From NCBI RefSeq assembly GCF_029227915.1, contig NC_079884.1:27344001-27408000 (forward strand): a stretch of DNA of 64,000 nucleotides, given 5' to 3'. Positions 50,199 through 63,900 of this stretch are shown one piece after another. Position numbers and translations under genes: made by a program. Position 1 is the stretch's first letter. Each line of letters begins with the position of its first letter. The notes under the pieces are model-generated. The model did not search any database, had not been told where the DNA came from, and worked only from the letters and a program-made list of their open reading frames with translations. The stretch is from Hydractinia symbiolongicarpus. Lineage: Eukaryota > Cnidaria > Hydrozoa > Anthoathecata > Hydractiniidae.

Positions 50199-52448
50199 TC
50201 AGTTCAATTTAGTGTCACAGTCAATCGTTTCACTGTTACAGGCGATACAACTTAGTAATATCGAAAAAAATATCACAAAATACATGTTGGTGCGAATATG
50301 TGACGCAACCGTTGTAAATCAACCGGATTGTTATCGCTAGAAAGTCAATGAAATGTAGTTTAGAAACTGTTTCCATTTCTTCAGCGCGTGCTAACAGCTA
50401 GGATTGGTCCCACAGTAAAAAATGACTTTCTTATTTACACTTTCAAATAAAGCGCTACCACAGCGCCCAGTATAATCGCTGAGTTCCTGCAATCATGTCA
50501 AATTAAGAAGAATGTTATTTCTTGAAAGTCCAATTGTCTCAGTTATCACATTTAGGAGGTCAAAGTCTAAATCAGTTAAATTAAGTCACACAGTCAATCG
50601 TTTCACTGTTACAAGCGATACAACTTAGTAATATCGGAAAAATATCACTAACTATATGTTGGTACGAATATGTGACGCAACCGTTGTAACTCAAACGGAT
50701 TGATACCGCTAGGAAGTCAATGAAATGTAGTTTTTGAACCTGTTTCCATTTCTTCAGCGCGCGCTAACGGCTAGGATTGGTCCCATAGTAAAAAATGACT
50801 TACTCATCTACACTTTTAAATAAAGCGGTACCACAGCGCCCAGTGTAATCGCTGAGTTCCAGCAATCATGTCAAATTAAGAAGAATGTTACTTCTTGGAG
50901 TCCAATTGTCTCATTTATCCCATTTAGGAGGTCAAAGTCCAATGTAAGTTCCATTAAGTCCCACAGTCAATCGTTTCACTGTTAAATGCGATGCAACCTA
51001 GAATTCTGGGAAAAATATCGCTAAATACATGTTGGTACGAATATGTGACGAGACCTTTTTAACTCAACCGGACTGATACTGTTAGAAAGACAATGAAATG
51101 TAGTTTTTGAAACTGTCTCTATTTATTCAGCGCGCGCTAACGGCAAGGATTGGTCCCACAGTACAAAATGACTAATTTATCTAAATTTTTTAATAAAGCG
51201 CTCCCTCATCGCCTAGTGTAATCGCTGAGTTCCAGCAATCATGTCAAATAAAGAAGAATGTTATTTCTTGAATCCAATTGCCTCATTTATCACATTTATA
51301 AGGTCAAAGTCCAAAATCAGTTCAATTAAGTGTCACAGTCAATCGTTTCACTGTTACAAGCGATACAACTTAGTAATATCGGAAAAATATCACAAAATAC
51401 ATGTTGGTGCGAATATGTGACGCAACCGTTGTAAATCAACCGGATTGATATCGCTAGAAAGTCAATGAAATGTAGTTTTGAAACTGTTTCCATTTCTTCA
51501 GCGCGTGCTAACGGCTAGGATTGGTCCCACAGTAAAAAATGACTTTCTTATTTACACTTTCAAATAAAGCGCTACCACAGCGCCCAGTATAATCGCTGAG
51601 TTCCTGCAATCATGTCAAATTAAGAAGAATGTTATTTCTTGAAAGTCCAATTGTTTCAGTTATCACATTTAGGAGGTCAAAGTCTAAATCAGTTCAATTA
51701 AGTCACACAGTCAATCGTTTCACTGTTACAAGCGATACAACTTAGTAATATCGGAAAAATATCGCTAAATACATGTTGGTACGAATATGTGACGAGACCT
51801 TTGTAACTCAACCGGACTGATACTGTTAGAAAAACAATGAAATTTAGTTTTTGAAACTGTCTCTATTTATTCAGCGCGCGCTAACGGCAAGGATTGGTCC
51901 CACAGTACAAAATGACTAATTTATCTAAATTTTTTAATAAAGCGCTCCCACACCGCCTAGTGTAATCGCTGAGTTCCAGCAATCATGTCAAATTAAGAAG
52001 AATGTTATTTCTTGAATCCAATTGCCTCATTTATCACATTTATAAGGTCAAAGTCCAAAATCAGTTCAATTTAGTGTCACAGTCAATCGTTTCACTGTTA
52101 CAAGCGATACAACTTAGTAATATCGGAAAAATATCACAAAATACATGTTGGTGCGAATATGTGACGCAACCGTTGTAAATCAACCGGATTGTTATCGCTA
52201 GAAAGTCAATGAAATGTAGTTTTGAAACTGTTTCCATTTCTTCAGCGCGTGCTAACGGCTAGGATTGGTCCCACAGTAAAAAATGACTTTCTTATTTACA
52301 CTTTCAAATAAAGCGCTACCACAGCGCCCAGTATAATCGCTGAGTTCCTGCAATCATGTCAAATTAAGAAGAATGTTATTTCTTGAAAGTCCAATTGTCT
52401 CAGTTATCACATTTAGGAGGTCAAAGTCTAAATCAGTTAAATTAAGTC
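50199..52448. repeat. Segment alpha, partial copy (+35313)
   Basis: Monomer starts 50342, 50714, 51087, 51459, 51831 and 52203, matching 14886-17135. Unlike the second alpha copy it retains the TTTCTTGAATCC continuation after 52010, so it descends from a form like the first copy, not from 26.7-30.5 kb. At 52449 TTAAGTCACAC becomes TTAAGTCCCAC and the sequence jumps back to delta-end wording. Confidence 0.9.
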
Positions 52449-55400
52449 CCACAGTCAATCGTTTCACTGTTAAAAGCGATACAACTTAGAAATATCGGAA
52501 AAACATCACTAAATACATGTTGGTACGAATATGTGACGCAACCGTTGTAACTCAAACGGATTGATACCGCTAGAAAGTCAAGGAAATGTAGGATTGAAAA
52601 CTGTCTCTATTTATTGAGCGCGCTAACGGCAAGGATTTGTCCCACTGTACAAAATGACTAATTTATCTAAATATTTTAATAAAGCGCTTCCACACAGCCC
52701 AGTGTAATCGCTGAGTTCCAGCAATCATGTCAAATTAAGAAGAATGTTATTTCTTGGAGTCCAATTGCCTCATTTATAACATTTATAAGGCCAAAGTCCA
52801 AAATCAGTTCAATTAAGTCCCACAGTCAATCGCTTCACTGTTACAAGCGATACAACTTAGTAATATCGGAAAAATATCACAAAATACATGTTGGTACAAA
52901 TATGTGAGGCAACCGTTGTAACTCAAACATGTAGTTTACTGAAAATGGCTCTGTTACTTCAGTGCAGGTTGACGGCCAGGATTGGTACCACAGTAAAAAA
53001 TAACTTACTTATCTAAATTTTTTAATGAAGCGCTACTGCAGAGCCCAGTGTAATCGATGAATTCCAGCAATCATGTCAAATTAAGAACAATGTTATTTCT
53101 TGAAAGTCCAATTGTCTCAGTTATCACATTTAGGAGGTCAAAGTCTAATACAGTTCAATTAAGTCACACAGTCAATCGTTTCACTGTTACAAGCGATACA
53201 ACTTAGTAATATCGGAAAAATATCACTAACTACATGTTGGTACGAATATGTGACGCAACCGTTGCATCTCAAACGGATTGATACCGTTAGAAAATCAATG
53301 AAATGTAGTTTTTGAAACTGTTTCCATTTCTTCAGCGCGCGCTAACGGCTAGGAATGGTCCAACAATAAAAAATGACTTACTTATCTACACTTTCAAATA
53401 AAGCGCTACCAAAGCGCCCAGTGTAATCGCTGAGTTCCAGCAATCATGTCAAATTAAGAAGAATGTTGTTTCTTGGAGTCCAATTGGCTCATTTATCACA
53501 TTTAGGAGGTCAAAGTCCAAAATAAGTTTAATTAAGTCCCACAGTCAATCGTTTCACTGTTACAAGCGATACAACTTAGTATTATCGGAAAATATCACTA
53601 AATACATGTTGGTACGAATATGTGACGCAACCGTTGTAACTCAAACGGATTGATACCGCTAGGAAGTCAATGAAATGTAGTTTTTGAACCTGTTTCCATT
53701 TCTTCAGCGCGCGCTAACGGCTAGGATTGGTCCCATAGTAAAAAATGACTTACTCATCTACACTTTTAAATAAAGCGGTACCACAGCGCTCAGTGTAATC
53801 GCTGAGTTCCAGCAATCATGTCAAATTAAGAAGAATGTTACTTCTTGGAGTCCAATTGTCTCATTTATCCCATTTAGGAGGTCAAAGTCCAATGTAAGTT
53901 CCATTAAGTCCCACAGTCAATCGTTTCACTGTTAAATGCGATGCAACCTAGAATTATGGGAAAAATATCGCTAAATACATGTTGGTACGAATATGTGACG
54001 AGACCTTTTTAACTCAACCGGACTGATACTGTTAGAAAGACAATGAAATGTAGTTTTTGAAACTGTCTCTATTTATTCAGCGCGCGCTAACGGCTAGGAA
54101 TGGTCCAACAATAAAAAATGACTTACTTATCTACACTTTCAAATAAAGCGCTACCAAAGCGCCCAGTGTAATCGCTGAGTTCCAGCAATCATGTCAAATT
54201 AAGAAGAATGTTGTTTCTTGGAGTCCAATTGGCTCATTTATCACATTTAGGAGGTCAAAGTCCAAAATAAGTTTAATTAAGTCCCACAGTCAATCGTTTC
54301 ACTGTTACAAGCGATACAACTTAGTATTATCGGAAAATATCACTAAATACATGTTGGTACGAATATGTGACGCAACCGTTGTAAATCAACCGGATTGATA
54401 TCGCTAGAAAGTCAATGAAATGTAGTTTTGAAACTGTTTCCATTTCTTCAGCGCGTGCTAACGGCTAGGATTGGTCCCACAGTAAAAAATGACTTTCTTA
54501 TTTACACTTTCAAATAAAGCGCTACCACAGCGCCCAGTATAATCGCTGAGTTCCTGCAATCATGTCAAATTAAGAAGAATGTTATTTCTTGAAAGTCCAA
54601 TTGTCTCAGTTATCACATTTAGGAGGTCAAAGTCTAAATCAGTTCAATTAAGTCACACAGTCAATCGTTTCACTGTTACAAGCGATACAACTTAGTAATA
54701 TTGGAAAAATATCACTAAATACATGTTGGTACGAATATGTGACGAGACCTTTGTAACTCAACCGGACTGATACTGTTAGAAAAACAATGAAATTTAGTTT
54801 TTGAAACTGTCTCTATTTATTCAGCGCGCGCTAACGGCAAGGATTGGTCCCACAGTACAAAATGACTAATTTATCTAAATTTTTTAATAAAGCGCTCCCA
54901 CACCGCCTAGTGTAATCGCTGAGTTCCAGCAATCATGTCAAATTAAGAAGAATGTTATTTCTTGAATCCAATTGCCTCATTTATCACATTTATAAGGTCA
55001 AAGTCCAAAATCAGTTAAATTTAGTGTCACAGTCAATCGTTTCACTGTTACAGGCGATACAACTTAGTAATATCGAAAAAAATATCACAAAATACATGTT
55101 GGTGCGAATATGTGACGCAACCGTTGTAAATCAACCGGATTGTTATCGCTAGAAAGTCAATGAAATGTAGTTTAGAAACTGTTTCCATTTCTTCAGCGCG
55201 TGCTAACAGCTAGGATTGGTCCCACAGTAAAAAATGACTTTCTTATTTACACTTTCAAATAAAGCGCTACCACAGCGCCCAGTATAATCGCTGAGTTCCT
55301 GCAATCATGTCAAATTAAGAAGAATGTTATTTCTTGAAAGTCCAATTGTCTCAGTTATCACATTTAGGAGGTCAAAGTCTAAATCATTTAAATTAAGTCA

Positions 55401-56820
55401 CACAGTCAATCGTTTCACTGTTACAAGCGATACAACTTAGTAATATCGGAAAAATATCACTAACTATATGTTGGTACGAATATGTGACACAACCGTTGTA
55501 ACTCAAACGGATTGATACCGCTAGGAAGTCAATGAAATGTAGTTTTTGAACCTGTTTCCATTTCTTCAGCGCGCGCTAACGGCTAGGATTGGTCCCATAG
55601 TAAAAAATGACTTACTCATCTACACTTTTAAATAAAGCGGTACCACAGCGCCCAGTGTAATCGCTGAGTTCCAGCAATCATGTCAAATTAAGAAGAATGT
55701 TACTTCTTGGAGTCCAATTGTCTCATTTATCCCATTTAGGAGGTCAAAGTCCAATGTAAGTTCCATTAAGTCCCACAGTCAATCGTTTCACTGTTAAATG
55801 CGATGCAACCTAGAATTCTGGGAAAAATATCGCTAAATACATGTTGGTACGAATATGTGACGAGACCTTTTTAACTCAACCGGACTGATACTGTTAGAAA
55901 GACAATGAAATGTAGTTTTTGAAACTGTCTCTATTTATTCAGCGCGCGCTAACGGCAAGGATTGGTCCCACAGTACAAAATGACTAATTTATCTAAATTT
56001 TTTAATAAAGCGCTCCCTCATCGCCTAGTGTAATCGCTGAGTTCCAGCAATCATGTCAAATAAAGAAGAATGTTATTTCTTGAATCCAATTGCCTCATTT
56101 ATCACATTTATAAGGTCAAAGTCCAAAATCAGTTCAATTAAGTGTCACAGTCAATCGTTTCACTGTTACAAGCGATACAACTTAGTAATATCGGAAAAAT
56201 ATCACAAAATACATGTTGGTGCGAATATGTGACGCAACCGTTGTAAATCAACCGGATTGATATCGCTAGAAAGTCAATGAAATGTAGTTTTGAAACTGTT
56301 TCCATTTCTTCAGCGCGTGCTAACGGCTAGGATTGGTCCCACAGTAAAAAATGACTTTCTTATTTACACTTTCAAATAAAGCGCTACCACAGCGCCCAGT
56401 ATAATCGCTGAGTTCCTGCAATCATGTCAAATTAAGAAGAATGTTATTTCTTGAAAGTCCAATTGTTTCAGTTATCACATTTAGGAGGTCAAAGTCTAAA
56501 TCAGTTCAATTAAGTCACACAGTCAATCGTTTCACTGTTACAAGCGATACAACTTAGTAATATCGGAAAAATATCGCTAAATACATGTTGGTACGAATAT
56601 GTGACGAGACCTTTGTAACTCAACCGGACTGATACTGTTAGAAAAACAATGAAATTTAGTTTTTGAAACTGTCTCTATTTATTCAGCGCGCGCTAACGGC
56701 AAGGATTGGTCCCACAGTACAAAATGACTAATTTATCTAAATTTTTTAATAAAGCGCTCCCACACCGCCTAGTGTAATCGCTGAGTTCCAGCAATCATGT
56801 CAAATTAAGAAGAATGTTAT
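52449..56820. repeat. Delta end plus alpha, further copy (+26369)
   Basis: Monomer starts 52575, 52929 (short junction), 53292, 53664, 54037, 54409, 54781, 55154, 55526, 55899, 56271 and 56643. The corresponding landmark at 48431 lies 4069 bp upstream, so this is a tandem unit related to the 4814-bp unit but two monomers shorter. Private changes include AAATCATTTAAATTAAG near 55382 and GTGACACAACCG near 55486. Confidence 0.9.
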
Positions 56821-59450
56821 TTCTTGAATCCAATTGCCTCATTTATCACATTTATAAGGTCAAAGTCCAAAATCAGTTCAATTTAGTGTCACAGTCAATC
56901 GTTTCACTGTTACAAGCGATACAACTTAGTAATATCGGAAAAATATCACAAAATACATGTTGGTGCGAATATGTGACGCAACCGTTGTAAATCAACCGGA
57001 TTGTTATCGCTAGAAAGTCAATGAAATGTAGTTTTGAAACTGTTTCCATTTCTTCAGCGCGTGCTAACGGCTAGGATTGGTCCCACAGTAAAAAATGACT
57101 TTCTTATTTACACTTTCAAATAAAGCGCTACCACAGCGCCCAGTATAATCGCTGAGTTCCTGCAATCATGTCAAATTAAGAAGAATGTTATTTCTTGAAA
57201 GTCCAATTGTCTCAGTTATCACATTTAGGAGGTCAAAGTCTAAATCAGTTAAATTAAGTCACACAGTCAATCGTTTCACTGTTACAAGCGATACAACTTA
57301 GTAATATCGGAAAAATATCACTAACTATATGTTGGTACGAATATGTGACGCAACCGTTGCATCTCAAACGGGTTGATACCGTTAGAAAATCAATGAAATG
57401 TAGTTTTTGAAACTGTTTCCATTTCTTCAGCGCGCGCTAACGGCTAGGATTGGTCCCATAGTAAAAAATTACTTACTCATCTACACTTTTAAATAAAGCG
57501 GTACCACAGCGCCCAGTGTAATCGCTGAGTTCCAGCAATCATGTCAAATTAAGAAGAATGTTACTTCTTGGAGTCCAATTGTCTCATTTATCCCATTTAG
57601 GAGGTCAAAGTCCAATGTAAGTTCAATTAAGTGCCACAGTCAATTGCTTCACTGTTACAAGCGATACAACTTTGTAATATCGGAAAAATATCACAAAATA
57701 CATGTTAATGCGAACATGTGACGCAACAGTTGTAAATCAACCGGATTGATATCGCTAGAAAGTCAATGAAATGTAGTTTTGAAACTGTTTCCATTTCTTC
57801 AGCGCGTGCTAACGGCTAGGATTGGTCCCACAGTAAAAAATGACTTTCTTATTTACAATTTCTAATAAAGCGCTACCACAGCGGCCAGTATAATCGCTGA
57901 GTTCCTGCAATCATGTCAAATTAAGAAGAATGTTATTTCTTGAAAGTCCAATTGTCTCAGTTATCACATTTAGGAGGTCAAAGTCTAAATCAGTTCAATT
58001 AAGTCACACAGTCAATCGTTTCACTGTTACAAGCGATACAACTTAGTAATATCGGAAAAAATATCGCTAAATACATGTTGGTACGAATATGTGACGAGAC
58101 CTTTGTAACTCAACCGGACTGATACTGTTAGAAAAACAATGAAATTTAGTTTTTGAAACTGTCTCTATTTATTCAGCGCGTGCTAACGGCAAGGAATGGT
58201 CCCACAGTACAAAATGACTAATTTATCTAAATTTTTTAATAAAGCGCTCCCACACCGCCTAGTGTAATCGCTGAGTTCCAGCAATCATGTCAAATTAAGA
58301 AGAATGTTATTTATTGAATCCAATTGCCTCATTTATCACATTTATAAGGTCAAAGTCCAAAATCAGTTCAATTTAGTGTCACAGTCAATCGTTTCACTGT
58401 TACAAGCGATACAGCTTAGTAATATCGGAAAAATATCACAAAATACATGTTGGTGCGCATATGTGACGCAACCGTTGTAAATCAACCGGATTGTTATCGC
58501 TAGAAAGGTAATGAAATGTAGTTTTGAAACTGTTTCCATTTCTTCAGCGCGTGCTAACGGCTAGGATTGGTCCCACAGTAAAAAATGACTTTCTTATTTA
58601 CACTTTCAAATAAAGCGCTACCACAGCGCCCAGTATAATCGCTGAGTTCCTGCAATCATGTCAAATTAAGAAGAATGTTATTTCTTGAAAGTCCAATTGT
58701 CTCAGTTATCACATTTAGGAGGTCAAAGTCTAAATCAGTTCAATTAAGTCACACAGTCAATCGTTTCACTGTTACAAGCGATACAACTTAGTAATATCGG
58801 AAAAATATCACTAACTATATGTTGGTACGAATATGTGACGCAACCGTTGCATATCAAACGGATTGATACCGTTAGAAAATCAATGAAATGTAGTTTTTGA
58901 AAAACTGTTTCCATTTTTTCAGCGCGCGCTAACGGCTAGGAATGGTCCAACAATAAAAAATGACTTACTTATCTACACTTTCAAATAAAGCGCTACCAAA
59001 GCGCCCAGTGTAATCGCTGAGTTCCAGCAATCATGTCAAATTAAGAAGAATGTTGTTTCTTGGACTCCAATTGGCTGATTTATCACATTTAGGAGGTCAA
59101 AGTCCAAAATAAGTTTAATTAAGTCCCACAGTCAATCGTTTCACTGTTACAAGCGATACAACTTAGTATTATCGGAAAATATCACTAAATACATGTTGGT
59201 ACGAATATGTGACGCAACCGTTGTAACTCAAACGGATTGATACCGCTAGGAAGTCAATGAAATGTAGTTTTTGAACCTGTTTCCATTTCTTCAGCGCGCG
59301 CTAACGGCTAGGATTGGTCCCATAGTAAAAAATGACTTACTTATCTACACTTTTAAATAAAGCGGTACCACAGTGCCCAGTGTAATCGCTGAGTTCCAGC
59401 AATCATGTCAAATTAAGAAGAATGTTACTTCTTGGAGTCCAATTGTCTCA
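56821..59450. repeat. Link plus start of beta, further copy (+40125)
   Basis: Monomer starts 57015, 57387, 57760, 58133, 58505, 58877 and 59251, exactly 40125 bp after 16890-19126. The odd tail with GTTAATGCGAAC recurs near 57705. The joined alpha-link-beta order is thus preserved over 40 kb, while the intermediate copy at 30-34 kb has lost it. It ends at 59450 inside a monomer. Confidence 0.92.
57960..59450. repeat. 1491-bp tandem duplication, copy 1
   Basis: Four monomers' worth of sequence repeats at once in 59451-60941. The marker AAGGTAATG lies at 58505 and 59996, and TTTTTGAAAAACTG near 58898 and 60389. The first beta copy (17.8-19.3 kb) and the second (34.5-36 kb) have it once. I see almost no differences between the two copies. 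Confidence 0.92.
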
Positions 59451-60941
59451 GTTATCACATTTAGGAGGTCAAAGTCTAAATCAGTTCAATTAAGTCACAC
59501 AGTCAATCGTTTCACTGTTACAAGCGATACAACTTAGTAATATCGGAAAAAATATCGCTAAATACATGTTGGTACGAATATGTGACGAGACCTTTGTAAC
59601 TCAACCGGACTGATACTGTTAGAAAAACAATGAAATTTAGTTTTTGAAACTGTCTCTATTTATTCAGCGCGTGCTAACGGCAAGGAATGGTCCCACAGTA
59701 CAAAATGACTAATTTATCTAAATTTTTTAATAAAGCGCTCCCACACCGCCTAGTGTAATCGCTGAGTTCCAGCAATCATGTCAAATTAAGAAGAATGTTA
59801 TTTATTGAATCCAATTGCCTCATTTATCACATTTATAAGGTCAAAGTCCAAAATCAGTTCAATTTAGTGTCACAGTCAATCGTTTCACTGTTACAAGCGA
59901 TACAGCTTAGTAATATCGGAAAAATATCACAAAATACATGTTGGTGCGCATATGTGACGCAACCGTTGTAAATCAACCGGATTGTTATCGCTAGAAAGGT
60001 AATGAAATGTAGTTTTGAAACTGTTTCCATTTCTTCAGCGCGTGCTAACGGCTAGGATTGGTCCCACAGTAAAAAATGACTTTCTTATTTACACTTTCAA
60101 ATAAAGCGCTACCACAGCGCCCAGTATAATCGCTGAGTTCCTGCAATCATGTCAAATTAAGAAGAATGTTATTTCTTGAAAGTCCAATTGTCTCAGTTAT
60201 CACATTTAGGAGGTCAAAGTCTAAATCAGTTCAATTAAGTCACACAGTCAATCGTTTCACTGTTACAAGCGATACAACTTAGTAATATCGGAAAAATATC
60301 ACTAACTATATGTTGGTACGAATATGTGACGCAACCGTTGCATATCAAACGGATTGATACCGTTAGAAAATCAATGAAATGTAGTTTTTGAAAAACTGTT
60401 TCCATTTTTTCAGCGCGCGCTAACGGCTAGGAATGGTCCAACAATAAAAAATGACTTACTTATCTACACTTTCAAATAAAGCGCTACCAAAGCGCCCAGT
60501 GTAATCGCTGAGTTCCAGCAATCATGTCAAATTAAGAAGAATGTTGTTTCTTGGACTCCAATTGGCTGATTTATCACATTTAGGAGGTCAAAGTCCAAAA
60601 TAAGTTTAATTAAGTCCCACAGTCAATCGTTTCACTGTTACAAGCGATACAACTTAGTATTATCGGAAAATATCACTAAATACATGTTGGTACGAATATG
60701 TGACGCAACCGTTGTAACTCAAACGGATTGATACCGCTAGGAAGTCAATGAAATGTAGTTTTTGAACCTGTTTCCATTTCTTCAGCGCGCGCTAACGGCT
60801 AGGATTGGTCCCATAGTAAAAAATGACTTACTTATCTACACTTTTAAATAAAGCGGTACCACAGTGCCCAGTGTAATCGCTGAGTTCCAGCAATCATGTC
60901 AAATTAAGAAGAATGTTACTTCTTGGAGTCCAATTGTCTCA
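59451..60941. repeat. 1491-bp tandem duplication, copy 2
   Basis: Monomer starts 59624, 59996, 60368 and 60742. The duplication joins CAATTGTCTCA of an A monomer to GTTATCACATTT of a C monomer at 59450/59451, at matching monomer phase, and creates an A/C hybrid monomer. Confidence 0.92.
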
Positions 60942-63900
60942 TTTATCCCATTTAGGAGGTCAAAGTCCAATGTAAGTTCAATTAAGTCCCACAGTCAATC
61001 GTTTCACTGTTAAAAAAGCGATGCAACCTAGAATTATCAGAAAAATATCGCTAAATACATGTTGGTACGAATATGTGACGAGACTTTTGTAACTCAACCG
61101 GACTGATACTGTTAGAAAGACAATGAAATGTAGTTTTTAAAACTGTCTCTATTTATTCAGCGCGCGCTAACGGCAAGGATTGGTCCCACAGTACAAAATG
61201 ACTAATTTATCTAAATTTTTTAATAAAGCGCTCCCACACCGCCTAGTGTAATCGCTGAGTTCCAGCAATCATGTCAAATTAAGAAGAATGTTATTTCTTG
61301 AATCCAATTGCCTCATTTATCACATTTATACGGTCAAAGTCCAAAATCAGTTCAATTAAGTGCCACAGTCAATCGCTTCACTGTTACAAGCGATACAACT
61401 TAGTAATATCGGAAAAATATCACAAAATACATGTTGGTGCGAACATGTGACGCAACAGTTGTAAATCAACCGGATTGATACCGCTAGAAAGTCAATGAAA
61501 TGTAGTTTTTGAAACTGTTTCCATTTCTTCAGCGCGTGCTAACGGCTAGGATTGGTCCCACAGTAAAAAATGATTTACTTATTTACACTTTCAAATAAAG
61601 CGCTAGCACAGCGCCCAGTATAATCGCTGAGTTCCAGCAATCATGTTAAATTAAGAAGAATGTTACTTCTTGAAAGTCCAATTGTCTCAGTTATCACATT
61701 AAGGAGATCAAAGTCCAAAATAAGTTTAATTAAATCCCACAGTCAATCGTTTCACTGTTACAAGCGATAAAACTTAGTATTATCGGAAAATATCACTAAA
61801 TACATGTTGGTACGAATATGTGACGCAACCGTTGTATCTCAAACGGATTGATACCGCTAGGAAGTCAATGATATGTAGTTTTTGAACCTGTTTCCATTTC
61901 TTCAGCGCGCGCTAACGGCTAGGATTGGTCCCATAGTAAAAAATGACTTACTCATCTCCACTTTTAAATAAAGCGGTACCACAGCGCCCAGTGTAATCGC
62001 TGAGTTCCAGCAATCATGTCAAATTAAGAAGAATGTTACTTCTTGGAGTCCAATTGTCTCATTTATCCCATTTAGGAGGTCAAAGTCCAATGTAAGTTCA
62101 ATTAAGTCCCACAGTCAATCGTTTCACTGTTAAAAGCGATGCAACCTAGAATTATCAGAAAAATATCGCTAAATACATGTTGGTACGAATATGTGACGAG
62201 ACCTTTGTAACTCAACCGGACTGATACTGTTAGAAAGACAATGAAATGTAGTTTTTGAAACTGTCTCTATTTATTCAGCGCGCGCTAACGGCAAGGATTG
62301 GTCCCAGAGTACAAAATGACTAATTTATCTAAATTTTTTAATAAAGCGCTCCCACACCGCCTAGTGTAATCGCTGAGTTCCAGCAATCATGTCAAATTAA
62401 GAAGAATGTTATTTCTTGAATCCAATTGCCTCATTTATCACATTTATAAGGTCAAAGTCCAAAATCAGTTCAATTAAGTGCCACAGTCAATCGCTTCACT
62501 GTTACAAGCGATACAACTTAGTAATATCGGAAAAATATCACAAAATACATGTTGGTGCGAACATGTGACGCAACAGTTGTAAATCAACCGGATTGATACC
62601 GCTAGAAAGTCAATGAAATGTAGTTTTTGAAACTGTTTCCATTTCTTCAGCACGTGCTAACGGCTAGGATTGGTCCCACAGTAAAAAATGACTTACTTAT
62701 TTACACTTTCAAATAAAGCACTAGCACAGCGCCCAGTATAATCGCTGAGTTCCAGCAATCATGTTAAATTAAGAAGAATGTTACTTCTTGAAAGTCCAAT
62801 TGTCTCAGTTATCACATTAAGGAGATCAAAGTCCAAAATAAGTTTAATTAAATCCCACAGTCAATCGTTTCACTGTTACAAGCGATAAAACTTAGTATTA
62901 TCGGAAAATATCACTAAATACATGTTGGTACGAATATGTGACGCAACCGTTGTAACTCAAACGGATTGATACCGCTAGGAAGTCAATGATAAGTAGTTTT
63001 TGAACCTGTTTCCATTTCTTCAGCGCGCGCTAACGGCTAGGATTGGTCCCATAGTAAAAAATGACTTACTCATCTACACTTTTAAATAAAGCGGTACCAC
63101 AGCGCCCAGTGTAATCGCTGAGTTCCAGCAATCATGTCAAATTAAGAAGAATGTTACTTCTTGGAGTCCAATTGTCTCATTTATCCCATATAGGAGGTCA
63201 AAGTCCAATGTAGGTTCAATTAAGTCCCACAGTCAATCGTTTCACTGTTAAAAGCGATGCAACCTAGAATTATCAGAAAAATATCGCTAAATACATGTTG
63301 GTACGAATATGTGACGAGACCTTTGTAACTCAACCGGACTAATACTGTTAGAAAGACAATGAAATGTAGTTTTTGAAACTGTCTCTATTTATTCAGCGCG
63401 TGCTAACGGCAAGGATTGGTCCCACAGTACAAAATGACTAATTTATCTAAATTTTTTAATAAAGCGCTCCCACACCGCCTAGTGTAATCGCTGAGTTCCA
63501 GCAATCATGTCAAATTAAGAAGAATGTTATTTCTTGAATCCAATTGCCTCATTTATCACATTTATCAGGTTAAAGTCCAAAATCAGTTCAATTAAGTGTC
63601 ACAGTCAATCGCTTCACTGTTACAAGCGATACAACTTAGTAATATCGGAAAAATATCACTAACTACATGTTGGTACGAATATGTGACGCAACCGTTGCAA
63701 CTCAAACGGATTGATACCGTTAGAAAATCAATGAAATGTAGTTTTTGAAACTGTTTCCATTTCTTCAGCGCGCGCTAACGGCTAGGAAGGGTCCAACATT
63801 AAAAAGTGACTTACTTATCTACACTTTCAAATAAAACGCTACCAAAGCGCCCAGTGTAATCGCTGAGTTCCAGCAATCATGTCAAATTAAGAAGAATGTT

